In this document: positions 1 through 6,301 of the stretch, piece by piece
Layout: every line of letters begins with the position of its first letter
How positions within the stretch are numbered: position 1 is the stretch's first letter
Position numbers and translations under genes: made by a program
The notes under the pieces: model-generated
The model's database searches: none
What the model saw: the letters and a program-made list of their open reading frames with translations, nothing else
What the model was told of the DNA's origin: nothing
Source of the DNA: Planctomycetota bacterium
GTDB lineage: Bacteria > Planctomycetota > UBA8108
DNA length: 9,893 bases
NCBI GenBank assembly: GCA_022451445.1
Contig: JAKUSY010000080.1
Span: 1-9,893, forward strand
Direction: 5' to 3'

Positions 1-1362
1 AACCAGCGCTATGAGGCACAGGAATACCGCTCCTGCAAGCGTGAGTCTCTTGAAAATCTTCTCGAGATATTCGGCTGTACGCCTGCCGGGCCTGATGCCG
101 GGTATGAAACTCCCGTACTCTTTCATATTCCCGGCGATCTCAACAGGGTTGTAGTAGAGACTGGTCCAGAAGTAGGTGAAGAAAACGATCATGCCGATGA
201 AACAGAAGATATACAGGAAACCATTGCTTGAAAACGCGCTATCGAGGATCTGCAGCAGACCGTAGAACCAGCTGTTTCCGGCGTAAGCTATCGACTGGAG
301 GAAGAGAGTGGGAATCATCAGCAGGGACGACGCGAAGATAACCGGCAGGACGCCGGCCGCATTGACCTTCACCGGCATATATTGGCGCTGTCCGCCATAA
401 ACTCGGCGGCCCTTTACCGCCCGCTGCTGCTGGATCGGAATCCGCCTCTGCCCCTTGGTGATAAAGACAACGGCGGCCACGATGGCTATGAACAGCCCCA
501 GGATCAGCAGGCAATAGGTCACCTCGAAGGGACGTTCATCCGGTGTTGCACCCAATACCTTCCCCATCATGAAGCCGATAGCCTGGGGCACATCGGAGAT
601 AATTCCGGCCATGATCAACAGATAGGTACCGTTGCCAATCCCGTACTCTGTGATCTTTTCACCAAGCCACATGACAAAGAGGCTGCCGGCGGTGAGACAA
701 ATGAGCTGGAGAGCGCAAATCCAGAACCCGGGGTTCAAGGTGATCGTCGCCCCGGAGGAAGTCGGGCTCTTCCAATTCCATACCAGGAACAGAGCCTGGA
801 CCAGGCACAAGACGACGGTCGCATAGCGCGTGTAGCGGCTGATCTGCCTGCGGCCGGCCTCTCCTTCCTTGGAGAGGGCTTCGAGCGCGGGAAAGACCTT
901 CACCAGCAGGGAGAAAATAATCGACGCCGAGATGTAGGGCATGATCCCCAGTGAAAACAGCACCGGCGTGAAGGACCCCCCCGTCAGGCGACTGGTCATC
1001 GTCAGCCAGTCAAGCGGCCCCGTCCCCGTGTTGACCATCTCCTTATAGCCCGGGATATCGATACCGGGCAAATAGACCCAGAAGCCGAAACGAAAAATGG
1101 CCAGCAGGCCAAGAGTCCATAATATGCGTTTTCTGAGCTCCGGGATCTTGTAGATGTCCACCAGCACATCGCCAATCATGGCCATGGCGAACACGCTGAC
1201 CACCGCGGAGGCAATGAAACCAAGAAGGGGGTAGACGACTGTCGCCGGGATATTGACCCAGAGGACTGAGATCGTTCCCTCCACATCGAGGGAGTTAAGC
1301 CCGACGATGAGGGCTGCGATGGCGCCCAATGCCAGGGATAGCAGGATCCTATTAAGGCTCAT
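1..1362 (-). CDS. secY: Preprotein translocase channel subunit SecY, N-terminal 454 residues (3' end outside window)
   Basis: SecY is the membrane pore of the Sec translocon; it exports and inserts proteins with SecE, SecG, SecA and the ribosome. Reading the minus strand from ATG at 1362 gives an open frame to the window edge. SecY family blocks are visible: IPELRKRI (residues 73-80), YLPGIDIPG (97-105), LGIMPYISASIIFSLL (138-153), LGEKITEYGIGNG (233-245), QRQYMPVKVNAAGVLPVIFA (325-344) and FIPGIRPGRRTAEYL (419-433). The start overlaps the rplO stop as ATGA, so translation is probably coupled; I see no strong ribosome binding site. Oddity: typical SecY reaches the ELRKRI-like block within about the first 15-20 residues, but here about 55 more precede it and contain two hydrophobic stretches (about 5-22 and 38-66). 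An internal start at Met60 or Met62 would remove most of them, but no Shine-Dalgarno lies before those codons. Identity is near certain; the start is less so. Confidence 0.96.
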   Translation of the reverse strand, partial: MSLNRILLSLALGAIAALIVGLNSLDVEGTISVLWVNIPATVVYPLLGFIASAVVSVFAMAMIGDVLVDIYKIPELRKRILWTLGLLAIFRFGFWVYLPGIDIPGYKEMVNTGTGPLDWLTMTSRLTGGSFTPVLFSLGIMPYISASIIFSLLVKVFPALEALSKEGEAGRRQISRYTRYATVVLCLVQALFLVWNWKSPTSSGATITLNPGFWICALQLICLTAGSLFVMWLGEKITEYGIGNGTYLLIMAGIISDVPQAIGFMMGKVLGATPDERPFEVTYCLLILGLFIAIVAAVVFITKGQRRIPIQQQRAVKGRRVYGGQRQYMPVKVNAAGVLPVIFASSLLMIPTLFLQSIAYAGNSWFYGLLQILDSAFSSNGFLYIFCFIGMIVFFTYFWTSLYYNPVEIAGNMKEYGSFIPGIRPGRRTAEYLEKIFKRLTLAGAVFLCLIALV

Positions 1363-1826
1363 TTTTTGTCCGTGGCGCCTGTACTTTCAACGCTGCCGCC
1401 GGCCTCTTCAATTTTCCGTCGCGCGGTATCACTGATGGCATCGGCAACAACTGCCAGGCTCTTGCTCAATTCCCCCGCCCCGAGAATCTTCAGCCGACCG
1501 TGACGGGGCTTTATCAGCCCCCTGGATTTCAGAACATCGAGAGTGACCGAATCACCCGCCTCGAACCATTTCTCGAGCAGCTTCACATTCACAACGTCAA
1601 AACGCTTGCGGAACGGAGCGTTCGTGAACCCGCGCTTGGGCATCCTTCGAACCAGGGGCATCTGGCCTCCCTCGAAGGCAGGGCGGTTCTTCTTGAAACC
1701 CGAACGCTGCCCGGCGCCCTTATGGCCACGCCCACTGGTCTTGCCCTTTCCGCTTCCCGGGCCGCGCCCGACGCGTTTCCGTGCAGTTTTTTTACCTGCC
1801 TTGGTCAGGATCTCAGTCAGTTTCAT
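1359..1826 (-). CDS. rplO: 50S ribosomal protein L15
   Basis: L15 binds 23S rRNA late in assembly of the large subunit. The 155-residue product has the typical Gly/Lys/Arg-rich N-terminal half, with KRVGRGPGSGKGKTSGRGHKG at about residues 17-37 and FEGGQMPLVRRMPKRGF at 51-67, followed by the globular C-terminal part (LKILGAGELSK, about 113-123). Length is close to the family norm of about 145-150. Its ATG shares bases with the rpsE stop (ATGA, 1823-1826), and its own TGA overlaps the secY start the same way (1359-1362). In most bacteria rpmD (L30) lies between rpsE and rplO; here there is no room for it. Confidence 0.97.
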   Translation of the reverse strand: MKLTEILTKAGKKTARKRVGRGPGSGKGKTSGRGHKGAGQRSGFKKNRPAFEGGQMPLVRRMPKRGFTNAPFRKRFDVVNVKLLEKWFEAGDSVTLDVLKSRGLIKPRHGRLKILGAGELSKSLAVVADAISDTARRKIEEAGGSVESTGATDKK

Positions 1827-2626
1827 TCCGGTATCTCCACTCCTCTGAGCATGCTGACCTCTTCACGCGTACGAAGCTGCTTCAATCCATTCAGGGTGGC
1901 CTTGACGACGTTGAGGGGATTTGTGCTGCCATGCACCTTGGTAAGCAGGTCCTTGACCCCAGCGCACTCCACCACCGCCCTGACGGGAGCCCCGGCGATA
2001 ATGCCCGTACCTTCCGTGGCCGGAATCATTACGACCCGGGATGAACGATAGCTCCCGACGATCTTGTGGGGAATGGTATTGCCATGGATGGAGACCTTGG
2101 TGAAAGCGTTACGAGCAATTTTCATGGCTTTTTCAACGGAGAGGGGAACCTCGTTCGCCTTACCGAAGCCGATGCCTACGTTTCCTTCCTTGTCCCCGAG
2201 AACGACGAGGGCACTGAAGCTGAAGCGGCGGCCGCCCTTGATCACCTTTGAGCAGCGGTTGATCTTCACAACGACCTCTGCGTAGCGACTATCTTCCTCA
2301 CCATCGCGACCGCGACGCCGCCCACCGCGACCTCCAGGTCCACCGCGACCGCCGGGCCCACCTCCGAAACGACCACCTGGCCTGCCCCTGCTCTCACGGG
2401 CAGGCGGAGCTGAAGCTTCTTTGACGGCATCGCCACTCTCGGCGGGCGCTTCGGCAGCCTTGGCTTCCTCCTGCGGAGCGGGCGCTTCGGCAGCCTTGGC
2501 TTCCTCCTGCGGAGCAGGCGCTTCGGCAGCCTTGGCTTCCTCCTGCGGAGCGGGTGCTGTTTCCTCGGAACCGGCGCTTTCAGGCTCGACAGGTTCTTCA
2601 GCGGGTGATTTGTTTTCCTCAGCCAA
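1823..2626 (-). CDS. rpsE: 30S ribosomal protein S5 with long repeat-bearing N-terminal extension
   Basis: S5 is a 30S protein near the mRNA entry and decoding region, contributing to fidelity and mRNA unwinding. The core starts near residue 113 and shows family blocks: VVKINRCSKVIKGGRRFSFS (about 119-138), GIGFGKANEVPLSVEKA and IPATEGTGIIAG. Total length is 267, against about 165 in most bacteria; the surplus is all N-terminal. It has an acidic Pro/Ala/Glu part (1-70) with three exact copies of APAPQEEAKAAE (24-35, 36-47, 48-59), then a Gly/Arg-rich segment (about 77-108). The start is TTG at 2626, supported by a strong AAGGAG six bases upstream (2633-2638); no ATG lies in frame between it and the core. 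The core looks fully functional. The role of the extension is unknown to me; it looks disordered. Confidence 0.96.
   Translation of the reverse strand: MAEENKSPAEEPVEPESAGSEETAPAPQEEAKAAEAPAPQEEAKAAEAPAPQEEAKAAEAPAESGDAVKEASAPPARESRGRPGGRFGGGPGGRGGPGGRGGRRRGRDGEEDSRYAEVVVKINRCSKVIKGGRRFSFSALVVLGDKEGNVGIGFGKANEVPLSVEKAMKIARNAFTKVSIHGNTIPHKIVGSYRSSRVVMIPATEGTGIIAGAPVRAVVECAGVKDLLTKVHGSTNPLNVVKATLNGLKQLRTREEVSMLRGVEIPE
2443..2554 (-). repeat. Three tandem 36-base repeats inside rpsE
   Basis: A 36-base unit beginning at 2443, 2479 and 2515 on the plus strand is repeated almost exactly: one base differs in the third copy (CAGG for CGGG at 2515-2518), and the start of a fourth unit runs to 2554. 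In the S5 frame each unit encodes APAPQEEAKAAE, so the repeat is in phase with the codons. The near identity at DNA level suggests recent duplication by slippage or unequal recombination. Confidence 0.95.
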
Positions 2627-2632
2627 GATAAA

Positions 2633-2638
2633 CTCCTT
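2633..2638 (-). promoter_or_regulatory. Strong Shine-Dalgarno setting the TTG start of rpsE
   Basis: The minus strand reads AAGGAG followed by six bases (2627-2632) and then TTG (2626-2624). The motif partly overlaps the rplR TGA stop (2640-2638). This near-perfect site is the main reason for accepting a TTG start and the full S5 extension. Confidence 0.8.
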
Positions 2639-3018
2639 CAGAACTTCAGGCCGGCTTCCCTGGCGGCTTCCGCCAGTGCCTTGACCCGGCCATGAAATTT
2701 GTATCCGTTGCGATCAAACTGAACTTCGGCAACTCCCAGCTGTTGCGCCTTCTCGGCGATATCCGTCCCTACAAGGGTGGCCGCCGAACGATTACCACTG
2801 GAGCCATCAACCTTTCCCCCGAGAGCCTTGCTGCACGTAGAGGAGGAAGCCAGGGTCTTACCCAGGCTGTCATCGATCAACTGGCAATATATATTCTTGT
2901 GGCTGCGGCATACCGTCAGCCGTGGTTTCTTGGATGTACCGTAGATCTTCCTGCGGATGCAACGGCGCCGCCGAAGGCGCCGCACCAGTTTCGATTTATA
3001 ATCTTTTGTAGAGTTCAT
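2638..3018 (-). CDS. rplR: 50S ribosomal protein L18
   Basis: L18 binds 5S rRNA with L5 and helps dock it in the central protuberance. The 126-residue product matches the usual length of about 120. It has the basic N-terminal arm (KLVRRLRRRRCIRRKIYGTSKKPRLTV, about 10-36), the family block HKNIYCQLIDDSLGKTLASSST (about 40-61) and a C-terminal end with FDRNGYKFHGRVKALAEAAREAGL (about 101-124). The start is ATG, 15 bases after the rplF stop, with only a weak upstream ribosome-binding sequence. It lies 11 bases before the rpsE TTG. Four cysteines are scattered but do not form a zinc motif. Confidence 0.97.
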   Translation of the reverse strand: MNSTKDYKSKLVRRLRRRRCIRRKIYGTSKKPRLTVCRSHKNIYCQLIDDSLGKTLASSSTCSKALGGKVDGSSGNRSAATLVGTDIAEKAQQLGVAEVQFDRNGYKFHGRVKALAEAAREAGLKF

Positions 3019-3033
3019 GCTTCAAAATCAGGC

Positions 3034-3591
3034 CTACTCACCAGAGGTGAACGCCTTACCCGCCTTGCGAATAATATGCTCATTTTCATACCGGATGCCC
3101 TTGCCCTTATAGGGTTCCGGAGGCCGAATCCTCCGCACCACCGCGGCAAACTCACCCACTAGCTGCTTGTCGATCCCACTGATCGTGATATTCGTCGGGG
3201 AGGGAGCCTCCACCTCGAGTCCCTGGGGAATTGCCATCTCCACGGGATGACAGAAGCCGATCTGAAGAACAAGCTTCTTGCCCTTCACCTCCGCGTTGTA
3301 ACCGACACCTACAATCTCAAGGCGCCGTGCGAAACCCTCGGTAACTCCCTGGACCATGTTCGCCAGGAGAGACCTTACCGTTCCATGATAGGAACGGGAG
3401 AAGGCTTCATCATCTGAGCGAGTCACGACCACCTGGTCGTCCTCGACAGCGATCGAGACTTCCTCCCGGAAGTCGAAATCGAGCTTACCCTTGGGACCCT
3501 CGATGGCGACACGCGTGCCGCCATCGATGCTGCTGGAGCTCACCTTGACTCCTGAGACAATCGCTATGGGTTTTTTCCCGCTCCTAGACAC
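3034..3591 (-). CDS. rplF: 50S ribosomal protein L6
   Basis: L6 has two similar domains and binds 23S rRNA near the sarcin-ricin loop and factor-binding site. The 185-residue product is of normal length. It shows the N-terminal MSRSGKKPI start, the middle block NMVQGVTEGFARRLEIVGVGY (about 78-98), and the C-terminal signature RIRPPEPYKGKGIRY (about 154-168). The usual GYSHPV is GFCHPV here. The start codon is GTG at 3591, preceded by AAAGGA at 3601-3606 with a nine-base spacer. It is separated from rpsH by 106 bases, the longest non-coding stretch in the window, which suggests independent control of the L6-SecY part. Confidence 0.97.
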   Translation of the reverse strand: MSRSGKKPIAIVSGVKVSSSSIDGGTRVAIEGPKGKLDFDFREEVSIAVEDDQVVVTRSDDEAFSRSYHGTVRSLLANMVQGVTEGFARRLEIVGVGYNAEVKGKKLVLQIGFCHPVEMAIPQGLEVEAPSPTNITISGIDKQLVGEFAAVVRRIRPPEPYKGKGIRYENEHIIRKAGKAFTSGE

Positions 3592-3697
3592 GTTCCTGAA
3601 TCCTTTGACTCACATCTTCCGGACTGCCCCCCGCGGAGCCATTCTGTCCGACCTTACCTTACACCGTTAGAACAGCGGCGAAGCGGGTTTCCCCGAA
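3592..3697 (-). promoter_or_regulatory. 106-base spacer before rplF with possible RNA hairpins
   Basis: This is the longest gap between genes here. On the transcribed strand it can fold as a short CGGG-GAAA-CCCG hairpin just after the rpsH stop (about 3684-3695) and a larger two-part hairpin at 3619-3651. The larger one has an outer stem UCGGAC/GUCCGG (six pairs, one G-U), an asymmetric internal loop, and an inner stem GCUCC/GGGGC (five pairs, one G-U) with a GCGG loop. There is no U-run after it, so it is not an obvious intrinsic terminator. It could be a leader or processing element for the rplF-secY segment. That role is inference from hand pairing only. Confidence 0.4.
3601..3606 (-). promoter_or_regulatory. 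Shine-Dalgarno supporting the GTG start of rplF
   Basis: The minus strand reads AAAGGA, then nine bases, then GTG (3591-3589). A nearby AGGA closer to the start has poorer spacing. No in-frame ATG competes upstream; the ATG in the spacer is followed at once by a TGA stop. Confidence 0.6.
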
Positions 3698-4096
3698 TCA
3701 CCACACCTCACACAATACCTCTCCGCCGATACCGAGCTTCTTGGCTTCCTGCCCTGACATGACCCCCCTGGAGGTGGATACCACGGCGATACCGAGCCCA
3801 TTGAGTACATCAGGAATATCCTTTGAAGACATGAAGACACGGCGGCCGGGGCTGGAGACCCGCTGAATATGCTGGATCACCTTTTCGCCATCCGGTCCGA
3901 ACTTCAGCTGGATATTCAAAATCCCCCGGCTTCCATCCATCTGGGGGTCGTAGTCCACGATGTAGCCCTGCTCCTTCAAGATCTTCAGGATGCTCTTCTT
4001 GAGTGCTGAATAGGGGGCCTTGACCTTGCGGGAGCCGATCGTATTCGCATTGCGAATACGAGTCAGAAGATCCGCAATCGGGTCAGTCATACTCAT
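3698..4096 (-). CDS. rpsH: 30S ribosomal protein S8
   Basis: S8 is a primary 16S rRNA-binding protein of the central domain; in E. coli it also represses the spc operon by binding its mRNA. The 132-residue product has normal length and the typical start MSMTDPIADLLTRIRNAN. The C-terminal RNA-binding block includes SSPGRRVFMSSKDIPDVLNGLGIAVVSTSRGVMS (about 81-114) and ends GGEVLCEVW. Translation most likely begins at the first ATG (4096), which has AAGGT about ten bases upstream; the second Met, two codons later, is possible. It follows rpsN by 62 bases. Oddity: codons 13-20 contain a near-perfect palindrome able to form a strong mRNA hairpin. Confidence 0.97.
   Translation of the reverse strand: MSMTDPIADLLTRIRNANTIGSRKVKAPYSALKKSILKILKEQGYIVDYDPQMDGSRGILNIQLKFGPDGEKVIQHIQRVSSPGRRVFMSSKDIPDVLNGLGIAVVSTSRGVMSGQEAKKLGIGGEVLCEVW
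4039..4061. repeat. 23-base perfect palindrome within the start of rpsH
   Basis: Arms TCGTATTCGCA (4039-4049) and TGCGAATACGA (4051-4061) are exact reverse complements around one central base (4050). In the rpsH transcript this can form a ten-pair stem closed by an AAU loop, 36-58 bases into the coding sequence. It covers the codons for the conserved RIRNANT stretch. Part of the symmetry follows from the amino acids, but completing it depends on the synonymous codons used. Confidence 0.9.
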
Positions 4097-4158
4097 CGTG
4101 TTGATTACCTTTTTAAAACCTGAATTCCTGAAATTGGAGGAGTCTGTATTCCCAGCGC

Positions 4159-4344
4159 TTACCAGCTGGACTTACGTACGCCGGGGATCTCACCCTTATT
4201 GGCCAGTGTCCTGAAACAAATCCGGCATATCTTGAATTTTCGATAATACCCTCTTCTTCTCCCACACAGCTGACAGCGATTGTACTGCCGGGTGGAATAC
4301 TTGGGGGTTCTACGCTGCTTTACGCGCCAGGATGTTTTTGCCAT
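4159..4344 (-). CDS. rpsN: 30S ribosomal protein S14, zinc-binding type
   Basis: S14 sits in the 30S head and contacts 16S rRNA. The true product is 61 residues, starting MAKTSWRVKQ at 4344. A longer frame reaches back into rplE, but the short start fits the family, has AGGAAG about nine bases upstream, and leaves a four-base gap after the rplE stop. It carries all four zinc ligands, C24-x2-C27 and C40-x2-C43 (CQLC and CRIC), and the C-terminal GEIPGVRKSSW typical of the short zinc-type S14 found in many bacteria. The context between L5 and S8 is the standard spc order. Confidence 0.97.
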   Translation of the reverse strand: MAKTSWRVKQRRTPKYSTRQYNRCQLCGRRRGYYRKFKICRICFRTLANKGEIPGVRKSSW

Positions 4345-4348
4345 AGAA

Positions 4349-4891
4349 TTACTTCCTGAAGGGAAAACCAAAGAGCCCGAGAAGGACCTGGGATTCTTCA
4401 TCAGTTGAACGATCGACCGTGATGGTGATGTTCAATCCCTGGATGAACTCGACCTCGTCAATATTGATTTCCGGAAAGACCATCTGCTCCGCAAGGCCGA
4501 GGGAGTAATTCCCCGAGCCATCGAAGGAACGAGTGGGAAAGCCCCGGAAATCGCGAATACGAGGAATGGCAAGATTGATCAGGCGGTCAAGGAACTCGTA
4601 CATCCTCGTCCCGCGCAGCGTCACCTTGGCGCCGATCGGCACTCCCTCGCGAAGTTTGAAACCGGCGACCGAACTTTTCGCCTTGGTCACCACGGCCTTC
4701 TGGCCGGAAATCGTCCCGAGATCCTTGGTCGCGGCCTCAATCCGCTTATTGTTCTCGATCGCCTGTCCAATCCCCATGCTGAGAGTTATCTTGTCCAGCC
4801 TGGGGGCCTCATTGACGTTCTTATAGGAGAACTGCTCCATGAGCTTGGGAACGAACTCGCTGTTATATTTTTCTTGTATCCGGCTTTTCAT
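4349..4891 (-). CDS. rplE: 50S ribosomal protein L5
   Basis: L5 binds 5S rRNA and forms the bridge between the central protuberance and the 30S head. The 180-residue length is typical. Family blocks include the start KSRIQEKYNSEFVPKLMEQF (about 2-21), the RNA-binding stretch GQKAVVTKAKSSVAGFKLREG (about 63-83), RGTRMYEFLDRLINLAIPRIRDFRG (about 93-117) and the end LLGLFGFPFRK. The ATG is preceded by AGGTGA about nine bases upstream. It lies 25 bases after rplX and four bases before rpsN. Confidence 0.98.
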   Translation of the reverse strand: MKSRIQEKYNSEFVPKLMEQFSYKNVNEAPRLDKITLSMGIGQAIENNKRIEAATKDLGTISGQKAVVTKAKSSVAGFKLREGVPIGAKVTLRGTRMYEFLDRLINLAIPRIRDFRGFPTRSFDGSGNYSLGLAEQMVFPEINIDEVEFIQGLNITITVDRSTDEESQVLLGLFGFPFRK

Positions 4892-4916
4892 TTGAGAGCT
4901 TCACCTGAGCGGTCGC

Positions 4917-5225
4917 TCAGGGCAGAACCTCATTGGTTTTCTTTGAATAACGTACCTTACGGCCATCCTCGATCCTGAAACCGACTCTTCCCGCCGGCTG
5001 GTTGTTTTTACCGACCAGCTGGACCTTTGAAACATGCAGGGGGCACTCTTTCTGTACACGTCCCCCCTTGGGATTCTGCTGGCTGCGACGAATATGCTTG
5101 TAACGCAAATTCAGCCCCTGCACCCAGACCTGGCCCGTCTCTGAATCAATGCGGAGCACTCGCCCCTGGTCACCCCGATGCCTGCCTGAAATAACCGCTA
5201 CCAGATCGTTACGCTTCAAATACAT
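4917..5225 (-). CDS. rplX: 50S ribosomal protein L24
   Basis: L24 initiates 50S assembly and lies close to the polypeptide exit. The 102-residue product has the KOW domain near its start (NDLVAVISGRHRGDQGRVLRI, about 6-26), the block QGLNLRYKHIRRSQQNPKGG (about 36-55) and the C-terminal VGFRIEDGRKVRYSKKTNEVL. Length is normal. Unlike L4, L22 and L29 it has no acidic tail. It begins two bases after the rplN stop, so coupling is likely. Confidence 0.97.
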   Translation of the reverse strand: MYLKRNDLVAVISGRHRGDQGRVLRIDSETGQVWVQGLNLRYKHIRRSQQNPKGGRVQKECPLHVSKVQLVGKNNQPAGRVGFRIEDGRKVRYSKKTNEVLP

Positions 5226-5227
5226 AT

Positions 5228-5593
5228 TCAGACGACCTCCGGCGCCAGGGAGATAATTCTCATATACGTCGCCCTGAGCTCACGAGCCACGGCGCCAAAT
5301 ATTCTCGTTCCACGGGGATTGCCATCATCATCGAGAAGAACGACCGCGTTCTTGTCAAATCGGACATAGGTTCCATCATCCCGTCGGAGCATCTTCCTGG
5401 TCCTGACAATCACGGCCCGAACCACTGTCCCTGACTTGATCTCACTGGAAGGCAGAGCCTTCTTCACCGAGCAGACGATGGTATCGCCGAGATGGGCAAA
5501 ACGCCTCCCGGTACCGCCCAGGACGTGAATACACTGGACCGTCTTGGCGCCGGTATTGTCCGCCACATCCAATTTTGTCTGCATTTGAATCAT
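5228..5593 (-). CDS. rplN: 50S ribosomal protein L14
   Basis: L14 binds 23S rRNA at the subunit interface and forms intersubunit contacts. The 121-residue length matches the family exactly. It shows the start MIQMQTKLDVADNTGAK and the L14 signature region RAVIVRTRKMLRRDDGTYVRFDKNAVVLL (about 59-87), then GTRIFGAVARELR (about 95-107). It is 28 bases after rpsQ, with rplX only two bases on. This is the first gene of the classic spc segment, but the spacing gives no sign of a separate promoter, so S10 and spc probably form one transcription unit here. Confidence 0.98.
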   Translation of the reverse strand: MIQMQTKLDVADNTGAKTVQCIHVLGGTGRRFAHLGDTIVCSVKKALPSSEIKSGTVVRAVIVRTRKMLRRDDGTYVRFDKNAVVLLDDDGNPRGTRIFGAVARELRATYMRIISLAPEVV

Positions 5594-5621
5594 CTTGCCG
5601 CTTCGTCCTTCGAATTGCGGG

Positions 5622-5930
5622 TCAAACCGCCTCTGTCGACTTTTTCACTATCTCGACCAGCCGCCAACGTTTTGTTTTCGACAGGGGGCGAGTCTCTTCG
5701 ATTCGAACCTTGTCGCCGACGCCGGCCTCCCCCTTCTCATCGTGAGCCTTGTATATCGTCTTGCGCCGTATGTATTTGTGATAGGTACGGTGTTTCTCGA
5801 TCCGCATCACGCGAACAGAAATCGTCTTGTCCATCTTGTCGCTGGTTACCTCGCCAACAACGCTCTTGCGCTTCTTCGATGCGCCTGCGTTACCGGCAGC
5901 GGTTTCGGTCGTCGATTCTGTTTCCGCCAT
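5622..5930 (-). CDS. rpsQ: 30S ribosomal protein S17 with short acidic N-terminal extension
   Basis: S17 is an OB-fold primary binding protein of 16S rRNA. The core begins about residue 20 with RKSVVGEVTSDKMDKTISV and continues with HDEKGEAGVGDKVRIEETRPLSKTKRW (about 63-89), the usual S17 signature. Length is 102 against about 85; the excess is about 15 N-terminal residues rich in Glu, Thr and Ala (MAETESTTETAAGNAGA). The ATG shares a base with the rpmC TAA (TAATG), so coupled translation is likely. The extension is milder than those of L22, L29 and S5 but of similar character. Confidence 0.96.
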   Translation of the reverse strand: MAETESTTETAAGNAGASKKRKSVVGEVTSDKMDKTISVRVMRIEKHRTYHKYIRRKTIYKAHDEKGEAGVGDKVRIEETRPLSKTKRWRLVEIVKKSTEAV

Positions 5931-6268
5931 TATGATTCTCCCGGCTCTTCAGCCGAACCCTCGGAACCCGCCTCTTCGGCCTCATCAGCCTCGGCGTCTT
6001 CCGTCTCTTCCGCCGCCGCGGAAGCCTCACCACCTTCGGCCAGCCCTGATTGAGCCGGCTCGGCAGAGGTGTCGTCTCCACCCAGCTCCTTCTCGCGAAG
6101 GAGCGTCAGCAGACGTGCGCGCTCTTTTTTCATTTCCCTGAAATTGCATGAATTATCCAGTGGATCACCCTTGGCCTGGAACCGCATGGTCCAGATCTTG
6201 GCCTCGAGCTTCTGCGATTCAGAGCGCAGCTGAGCCAGGGGTAGTTCACGCATTTCCTTGATATCCAT
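5930..6268 (-). CDS. rpmC: 50S ribosomal protein L29 with acidic C-terminal tail
   Basis: L29 is a small helical protein at the polypeptide tunnel exit, next to L23. The core (1-62) is recognisable: MDIKEMRELPLAQLRSESQK, then FREMKKERARLLTLLREKEL (about 43-62), two helices as expected. A normal L29 stops near residue 65; here a further 50 residues follow, with 18 Asp/Glu and no Lys or Arg, mostly Ala, Gly, Ser and Glu. The frame stays open to a TAA that overlaps the rpsQ ATG, so the tail is not an annotation error. The ATG has an AGGA about ten bases upstream. The core call is firm; the tail's role is unknown. Confidence 0.95.
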   Translation of the reverse strand: MDIKEMRELPLAQLRSESQKLEAKIWTMRFQAKGDPLDNSCNFREMKKERARLLTLLREKELGGDDTSAEPAQSGLAEGGEASAAAEETEDAEADEAEEAGSEGSAEEPGES

Positions 6269-6301
6269 TTCCGTTGAATCCTGTCTCTTGTACCAGCCGG
6301 C

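Noticed and set aside
382..954. 190-residue plus-strand frame
   Set aside because: It lies wholly opposite secY, whose family motifs are clear on the minus strand; the plus-strand product shows no coherent domain.
2443..2554. Possible CRISPR-like or mobile repeat
   Set aside because: The repeats are tandem without spacers and in phase with the S5 reading frame, encoding a repeated peptide.
4097..4158. TTTTAAAA-rich spacer before rpsH as a terminator or promoter
   Set aside because: No GC-rich stem precedes a U-run, and no convincing -35/-10 pair is visible; it contains a plausible ribosome-binding site only.
4345..4401. Longer S14 start within rplE giving an 80-residue protein
   Set aside because: The extra residues do not match S14, while MAKTSW at 4344 fits the family and has a well-placed AGGAAG.
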